Below, piece after piece: positions 12,950 through 21,900 of a stretch of 23,565 bases of DNA (position 1 is the stretch's first letter; every line of letters starts with the position of its first letter). Origin of the DNA: a virus; the IMG/VR virus record IMGVR_UViG_3300025151_000307, positions 1 to 23,565 of that record; one strand, 5' to 3'. The position numbers and the translations under genes were made by a program. Under the pieces are notes generated by a model. It was not told where the DNA came from, searched no databases, and saw nothing but the letters and a program-made list of their open reading frames with translations.

Positions 12950-15900
12950 ATGGCAACGGTTTCAAGAACAACCACTAAACTGTTACCAGAAGTATTCCAA
13001 ACTGAGCGTAATAAAAAGTTTATAAATGCAACACTTGATCAATTCACACAAAAAGGTGAACTTGAAAAGATCAGCGGTTTTGTTGGCTCAACCAAAGGTC
13101 CAAGTTTTAAAACCACAGACACTTATTTTACAGAGCTGAACAATGATAGACAAAATTATCAATTGGAACCAACTGTAAATTACAAAAAAGAAGATGGGAC
13201 ATATGCGTATCATTCTTCTTATATTGACTTGGTCAATCAAATTGATTTTTTAGGTGGCAACAAAAACAATCACCATAGACTATTCGAACAACAATCACAT
13301 TCATGGGCACCGCCTATAGATATTGACCCGTTAGTAAATTATAGAAACTATTATTGGATACCTGAAGGACCATCTCCTGTACAAGTAGACATCACTACAC
13401 CTGGTAGTGTTAGCACAATTAAAGTGACAAACAATGCCGCTGGTGCTTATAATTTTAGTGGATATACTGGAGATAATCCAACACTAACACTATACAGAGG
13501 CAACACATATAAGTTTGAGGTTGATGCTAAAGGACATCCATTTTATATCAAAACAGCAAAAACAGATGGATCAACATCACAGTATGAAAGTGATTCAAGT
13601 GGGTATGTGAGCGATAACGGTGCAGACAATGGCACAGTGACATTCACAGTACCTGCCACTGATGCAAGTAGTGCCTTGCCTGACATATTATTTTATGCGT
13701 GTGCAAATCACACATCAATGCAAGGATCGATTATCATTGAAGATTTAGATGATGGATATACCACAGTTGACATCACAACAGAAATACTAGGCAAAAAAAC
13801 TTACACCACTCCAGCTGGCGTAATTTTTGAAAATGGATTGAAAGTAAAATTTGCTGGCACTATACCTGCCACATACAAAAACAAAGAATACTATGTAGAA
13901 GGTGTAGGCAATGAGATTGTGTTGGTGTCAACAGATAGAATGATAGTGCCAGAGGGCTTTAGTAATGCAACACAGACTGTGGTATGGGATGCTGATGGCA
14001 CACAAAATTTTGATGATCAGGCATGGGATGCAGGGTTTGATGTACCTACCAACAAAGATTATTTTACAATAAACAGAAACAGCAAGGACTTTAATGCTTG
14101 GTCAAGATCAAACAGATGGTTTCATGAAAGTGTGCTAACCAACACAGCAACATACAATGGACACACAGTAAGTTTAGATCAAACCAAAAGAGCAAAGAGG
14201 CCTATCATACAATTTGAAGGCAACATTCAATTATATGATTATGGTAATGTTGGCCTTGAACCAATCACTGCATTAGAAACAGATTCTACAGATGCTTTAT
14301 CAAACATCAACGGTAAGGCTGGGCATTTTGTAGACGGTGTGAATCTCAAACAAGGTGATAGAGTAATTTTTGCAAATGATACTGATGCCACAGTTGCTGG
14401 TAACATTTACACAGTTGATTTTGTAAGCATTGACAGTTCAAGCATTCTTTATATCAATCTAGAACTAGCAGAACAACCTGTCGAAGGCAACACCGTTGTA
14501 ATTAAAGCAGGCACTGACAACAAAGGTAAACAGTATAGATTTAATGGCACTGGCTGGCAAGAATGTCAACAAAAAACAAAAGTGCAACAACAACCACTTT
14601 TTGCTTTGTACAACAGTTCAAAAGTTTCTTTGGATGATACCACAACCTATCCTGCATCTTCTTTCATGGGCAGTACAATATTTGAAGTAGAACAATCATC
14701 AACTGGAACCAAAGACACAGAATATGGCATACAAATTAAATATGAAAATTTTGGTACTGTGGCAGATATTGTGTTTAAAAATACACTTGCTGACACTAGT
14801 GTTTTGTATCTAGATGAGTCCAACGGACAAAAAGTTAAAATCAACACAGCGTCAGCTTACTATTTGAAAAACTTAATTGATGTAGAAGTAGGAGTAGACA
14901 GCACAGTAAACAACACAGTGACTACAGAACTGGGCAACCTTTGGTCAAAACAAATTAATTTAACCAAACAAAGAATTATTGATGTGGCTATTGTAAAAGA
15001 TGAATTGAAAATATTCAAACTGAAAAATTTTAACAAGGCAAGTGCAGTGATTGACTTAGAATTAAATGTGTTTGTAAACAATAAGAAGAAAACACTTACA
15101 ACAGATTATACTTTGGTCACACAAGGCAATGACATATTTGTGAAATTTGTGAACAGCAGGACAGTTGGTGATAAAATTGTATTTGAAAGTTATGCTCCAT
15201 TTGCCAGTAAAAATACTAATGGGCACTATGAGGTACCTGATAACCTTGAACGTAATGGATTGAACCAATCGATTGTGTCATTGACTTTAGGTGAAATAAA
15301 CAACCACGTGGCAAGCATTGCTGAAGAAGTGCCAGACTTTACAGGCACCCAACCGGGCAGTAATAACTTTAAAGATCTACCAAACACAAAAAAATATGGT
15401 AGACGTATTTTACAACATGCTGGATCAATACCTTTAGCAACCTACTGTTTAACAAACATCAATTCAAATTACATTGCATCAGTAAAATATGTTGCTAAAG
15501 AGTATCAACATTTTAAAAATTCATTTGTAAAAGCAATTGACAATGTCAAAGATGGCACAATTAGAGATCAAGTTGATGATATCATAAGAACAATATCACG
15601 TAACAAATCAGAAGAATTTGCTTTTTTCCACAGCGACATGATAGGATACAGTGAAAACTTTACAAAAATATCATACACAGTCACAGACAACAATAACAAA
15701 ACATATGGATTGAGTGCAGTATTTGACAAAGGCAAGCTAAGCCATCAAGCAGTTTATGTGTGGGTCAATGATGTGCAGGCAGTACATGGCACTGATTATA
15801 CTTTCGATTCTGATAGTGCTACGTTGACCTTTACAACTGCATACACTCTTGCAATTGGTGACAAGATTGAAATTAGAGAATATCCAAACACAGATGGATG

Positions 15901-18900
15901 TCATGTGCCACCAACACCAACTAAACTTGGTTTATATCCTGCATATGAACCAAAAACTTATGTAGACAACACCTATCGCAGTCAATTAAACGACTCAACC
16001 ACAACCACAGTTCTTCAAGGACATGATGGATCGTTGATCAAAGCATATGGTGATATCAGAGATGATTTGATTTTAGAACTGGAAAAAAGAATTTACAATA
16101 ACATCAAAGTCACATATGATGAAAAAAACTTGCATGATCTTAATCAACGTCCAGGCAAGTTTAGAAATAGTGCATGGACTGAATCTGAATGGGATGAAAT
16201 TGAAAAAAGACAGTTCATGGAATGGGCTGGCAACAATCAAATTGATTATACCACCCATGCATACTTTGATGCACAAGATCCGTTTACCTGGAACTACTCA
16301 CAAGTCGGTTCACGTGTAGATGGAAACAAACTTAAAGGTTACTGGCGTGGCATTTATAAAGACATGTACGACACAGATCGTCCACACACGCATCCGTGGG
16401 AAATGCTTGGCTTTGCAGAAAAACCATCTTACTGGGAATCAAGATATGGAGCGGCGCCTTACACATCAGGCAACGAAATTTTATGGAATGATTTAGAAAA
16501 CGGCTTTATTTCTTCAGGAGATAGAAAAGGAAACTATGACAAATACACACGTCCAGGTTTGAATGCATTCATTCCAGTTGATGACGCAGGCAATTTAAAG
16601 GCACCAAATGACTTTTTGGTGGATAGAATCATTGCAAATCAAAGTGAAATGAAAGCACAGTTCAAAGAAGGTGACCATGCGCCGGCTGAAACTGCTTGGA
16701 GACGATCTTCTGATTATCCTTTTGCTACACAAATTATAAATGCACTGACATCTCCTGCAAGGTACTTTGGCGTTTTATGGGATACAGCAAGGATATTTCA
16801 AAATCCAGCTGGACAATATGTTTACAGCACCACAGGAACAGCAGTACAACCAAAAGATTTTGTGTTTTATGCACAAGATTACACAGATGCCGATGGCGAA
16901 TCACAAGATTATGCAGGTGCAGGGTACCATGTGTTCATACTTGAATATCTCAAAGGCAAAAATTTAGACCAAGACACCAACTTTATCACGCCAATAAAAA
17001 ATTTACGTTTGAATTTGGCTTACAAACTAGGTGGATTTACAGACAAAACAAACCTAAAAGTAATTGCAGATTCAGTCAGTCCAGGTTCTACTAGCAGTAG
17101 CGTGTTTATACCACCTGAAGATTACACATTATTATTGCACAAATCAACACCTGTGGTGACTGCAAAATATTCTGGTGTGATCATACAAAAAACTGACACT
17201 GGATTCAAAGTAATTGGGTATGATCCTTACAATAGGTCGTTCCAAATCTTCAAACCAAGACAGACACAGGTCAGTGGCAATCTTGCTGTGGGTCAAACCA
17301 CTGAAGAATTTTACAATTGGCAACAAGATGGCTTTTACGTGGCTGGGTCTTTATTGAGAAATGATGATGTATTTTATAGAGTAAACACAACATTCACTGC
17401 TGGCACATCTTTTGATGAAACAAATCTAACTCAGTTAGGTTCTGCACTACCATTACAAGGAGGAGTATCAGTACCTAAGTATAATTTATTCGATACAGTT
17501 GCAACCACAGTTCCATATGGCACTGAATACCGCACAAAAACAGAAGTATCAAACTTCATACAAGGTTATGAACAACATTTGAAGTCAGTAGGGTTTAGTT
17601 TTGACGGATTTTCTTCAGATCTATCAACTAATACTGATTGGAGTTTGAGTATCAAAGAATTTTTATTCTGGTCAACACAAAATTGGGCAAGTGGCACAGT
17701 CATTGCTTTATCACCAGCATCAGAATCACTGAAATTAAACAACACTTCAGGTGTGGTAGATACATTGCTTGACCCAATCGAAGGATATCAAGTGCTTCAA
17801 CAAGAAGACCTAGGCATTCCACTTAATGATCTAAACGTGATGAGAGAAGGCAACGAAACTGTACTCACTACAAGACAGGAAACAGATGGAATATATTATG
17901 CTAAATTTAACGTGGTACAAAAAGAGCATGTGTTGATACTTGAAAACAGTACTGTGTTCTCAGATGTAATGTATGATCCTGCACTAGGTTTTAGACAAGA
18001 AAGAATAAAATTGACAGGTTTCAAAACTGCTGATTGGAATGGTGATTTGTATGCTCCAGGGTTCATGTTTGATGCGGCTGAAATTGAAGATTGGATATCA
18101 AATAAAGATTATAATCTAGGTGACGTTGTAATATATCAAACCAGGTATTACATTGCTAACAAAAGGCACACTGGCACACAAAAATTTGAAAATGCAAACT
18201 GGACATTGCGAGGTGAAAAACCAGTTTCGTCTTTGATTCCAAACTTAGATTATCGCACAGCACAATTTGAAGATTTTTACAATCTAGACACAGATAATTT
18301 TGATGAAGGACAGCAAACGTTAGCTAGGCATCTAATAGGCTATCAACCAAGACAATACTTAGATAATCTAGGCATAGACGAATCTTCACAATACAAGTTT
18401 TATCAAGGATTTATTAAAGAAAAAGGCACAATTAACAGCATTACAAAAATGCTTAATGCACAATTTAGAGCAGGTGAAACAAACAAATACAATGTATTTG
18501 AAGAATGGGCGTTTAGAATAGGTGGATATGGTGGCACAAGGACACAGCAAGACATAGAATTCGCTCTTGATAGCAAATCATTTGGTGCAAACCCTCAGAT
18601 TGCAAAATTTGTGTCAGGTTCTGCAATAAATTCGCAAGATCCTGCATATCAAATATTAAAAAAGAATTTAAGAATTGTGCCTGAAGATTACGACAGCAAA
18701 CCTTTTATTGAATATGACGGTGCCAAACACAATGGACGACATAGTGCAATGAGTGTGTTTAAATTTAAAAATGCTGGTCCAATAAACTTAGATTATGTTG
18801 ATGAAACATATTTGACATTAAATGATTTACTGTCATCAACATCATACAATCTTTTACAAGTTGGAAGTTATGTTTGGGTAGCAGAAAACAAAAATAAAAC

Positions 18901-21900
18901 ATGGGATTTATTTAGGATTACAGAATCTGGTTTGAGAATCAAAAGATTTGACAAGTATGAGGATGATGGATCTAGTCTGTTGGGTGCAAATCAAATTAGA
19001 ATCACAACAGATAAACCGCATGGATTAGCCAAAGACGATATAATTGTTATGCAGGATGTTGATGCACAAATTGACGGCATATACCAAATACCAGCACGAG
19101 ATCAAATGGATTCAACTGTTAATGATCCAAAAGAATTTAGTTTATTCCTTAATTTTTTACCAGAAGAAGATGGGTCGTCTATGACAAAAGATGGCAAACT
19201 GCTTAAATTAGTGTCAGTGAAACTAAGCTCAACTGAAAAAATTAACGATTCAGCTCCACCACGTGGTTGGCGTAAAAACGATATTGTGTGTGTGACAAAC
19301 AATTATGAAACTAACACATCGGGCAAATGGGTAAATTATCAAAACACATACCCATACTTAGAAAACACCAGTCTATTCGATTTTAATGTTTCAGCTCATT
19401 CGGAATATGGACATGCTATTGCTACTACCAAAGATGGAGCAAGTGTGTTTGTGTCAGCGCCAGGTGATCAAGGAGGAAAACTGTATCTTAACTCAAGAAG
19501 TCAATACAATGATTTTCCAGACATATTTGGAATTTTTCCTTCGCATACATCAACAGGTGCAACTTTATCAGGAACAGTCACAGTGACATCTGGCAGTACA
19601 TCAGTCACAGGCAACAACACTCTTTTCCTAACTGAACTTGCACCAGGAGACAGAATTAAATCACCATTGGACAACTATTACACAGTAATTTCGATTGAGA
19701 GTGACATTGCAATGACTGTTGAAGAAGAAGGACTAGCAACTGAATCATCAGGTTCATTTAAACTAGCACAATTTGATAGATATGGCAGTGAACTTGCTCT
19801 ATCATGTGATGCTGAAGATACATTGTTGGTATCAGCACCATTTGCCTCAGGATTTGTTAAAGTAGTCACATTAGATGGAGGTGACTTTAGTACTGCACCT
19901 TCGTTTGTGATTGGCAATGCTGTGGACATTTACAGCACAGATGAAAGCACTAAACTGGGTGATGGCACAATTAAATCTTGGAACAGTGACACATATGAGA
20001 TGGGCATCAACACAACGGTACAATTGAATGCCAATTATAAAATAGCATCAACAAGTTCAGATGGTAGCACCACAGTGATAGCATTTGTTCAAGGAGCAGA
20101 ATCAACACTCACTGGTGAAGGATATGCTGAAATACTAACAAAAGACACTGGAGGACTTTGGGGATTCAAACAATCAGTCACAGGCAGAACACCTGCAAGT
20201 AATGACAATTTTGGCTCAGCTCTAGCAATCAGTGGCGATAGCAATTATGCTTTCTTTGGTGTGCCAGGCATAAACGAAGTTGAAGTTTACAAAAAGAACA
20301 CAGGTGGATCATATGATTATTTGACCACAATATCTGCACCAGATATTTTGACTGGAGAAAAATTTGGGTCAAGCATAGCAACTGACAACACAGGGTCAAT
20401 AGTGGCAATTGGCGCTCCATTGCATGGCATAGTAGGTGATGATTCTACAAGCGGTAATGGTGCTGTGTTTGTTTACGCTAACAATGATGATCAATTCTTA
20501 AGAATCAGCAAACTAATACCAAACACAAGACAAGTAGCTATGGAATTTGGTCACAGTATTACAATGAATGGCGCAGGCACTAAAATTGTAGTAGGCGCTC
20601 CAAAATACAATCAAGGCACATCAGACAGCACACTCACAAGTATACCTGATCAAGGCAAAGTATTTGTGTATGCAAGTGCAAATGAAAATGTTATTGGAGA
20701 TGGATCAACAACTGCTTTCACATTATCTTTTGCTCCTACTGATGAAAATGACATTGGTATATTCCAAACGTTGCCTGACAGCACAACTAGTTGGTTAATT
20801 CCAGCAACTGTTTTTGCTGACACTACCACAGCAACAGCTGACGACACAGAATTCACAGCAGACACAGTTAACTCAGGCACTCCATGGTATGTGGATGGTT
20901 CTACAACAACACTAAACTTTACTACTGCACCTGCAAAAAATTCAGTGCTTACAATTTATAGATGGCCAGAGCAACAAGGCATAGTTTCAAATGCTGTAGG
21001 TGAATACAACAGATTTGGTGAAAAAGTTGTGTTGCATCCAACAAAAGATACTCTTGCTGTGTCAAGCAAAAATGCAACGTTTAACAAAACAATAACATTT
21101 GATAAATTTGCTGACGATGGATCAACGCTTACAGGCGAAACAACATTTGATTATGACACCACAAGATTTGTTGATGCAGAATCTGAGGCAGGCAATGTAA
21201 GAGTGTATGGATTATATGGTGATTACTATGTGTTAGATCAGCAAATGAATTCAAGCAAGATTGACAGTGGTGATAAATTTGGTCAAGGACTTGCAATATC
21301 TGATAGATCAGTATTTGTTGGTGCACCAAAAGATGATACCAAAGCCACAGACAGTGGATTGTTTATTGACTTTGCAAAAAAGAAAGCTACAACAGTTGGT
21401 TGGGAAACTATTTCAGAACAAGGTGAGCTGATAGATCCTTCGAGGATAAAACAAAACTATTTGTTTGATACAGTTAGCAATCAAACTATCGGCTTTATAG
21501 ATTGGATTGATCCTATCAAAGGCAAATTGCCTGGACCTGCAAATGCTGAACTTGAATATATCATGGATGAAGATCCTGCATATTATAATGAAGTTGATCT
21601 ATCTGATATCAACAATATAAATGCAGTAACTCTTGATTTTGCTAAAGCATGGAAGGCTACTAATGTTGGTAAATTATGGTTGGACACTAGCAGAATGTAT
21701 TATCTTTGGTATGAACAAGGATCAGCAGAATACAGAAATGCCAATTGGGGAAGATTGTTTCCTGGTGCTAGTGTTGGGGTTTATGAATGGACAGAATCTG
21801 ACTACACACCACAAAGGTATGCTGAATTAGTTGGCACACAAGAAGGTGATACCCTTGGGTTGAGTGGGTCTCCTAGAGCAAAAACTTATTACAGTCAAAA

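Noticed and set aside
13019-13026. TATAAATG-like late box inside the start of gp7
   Set aside because: It is internal to the coding frame, lacks the final A of the consensus and precedes no plausible start. AT-rich coding sequence yields such matches by chance.
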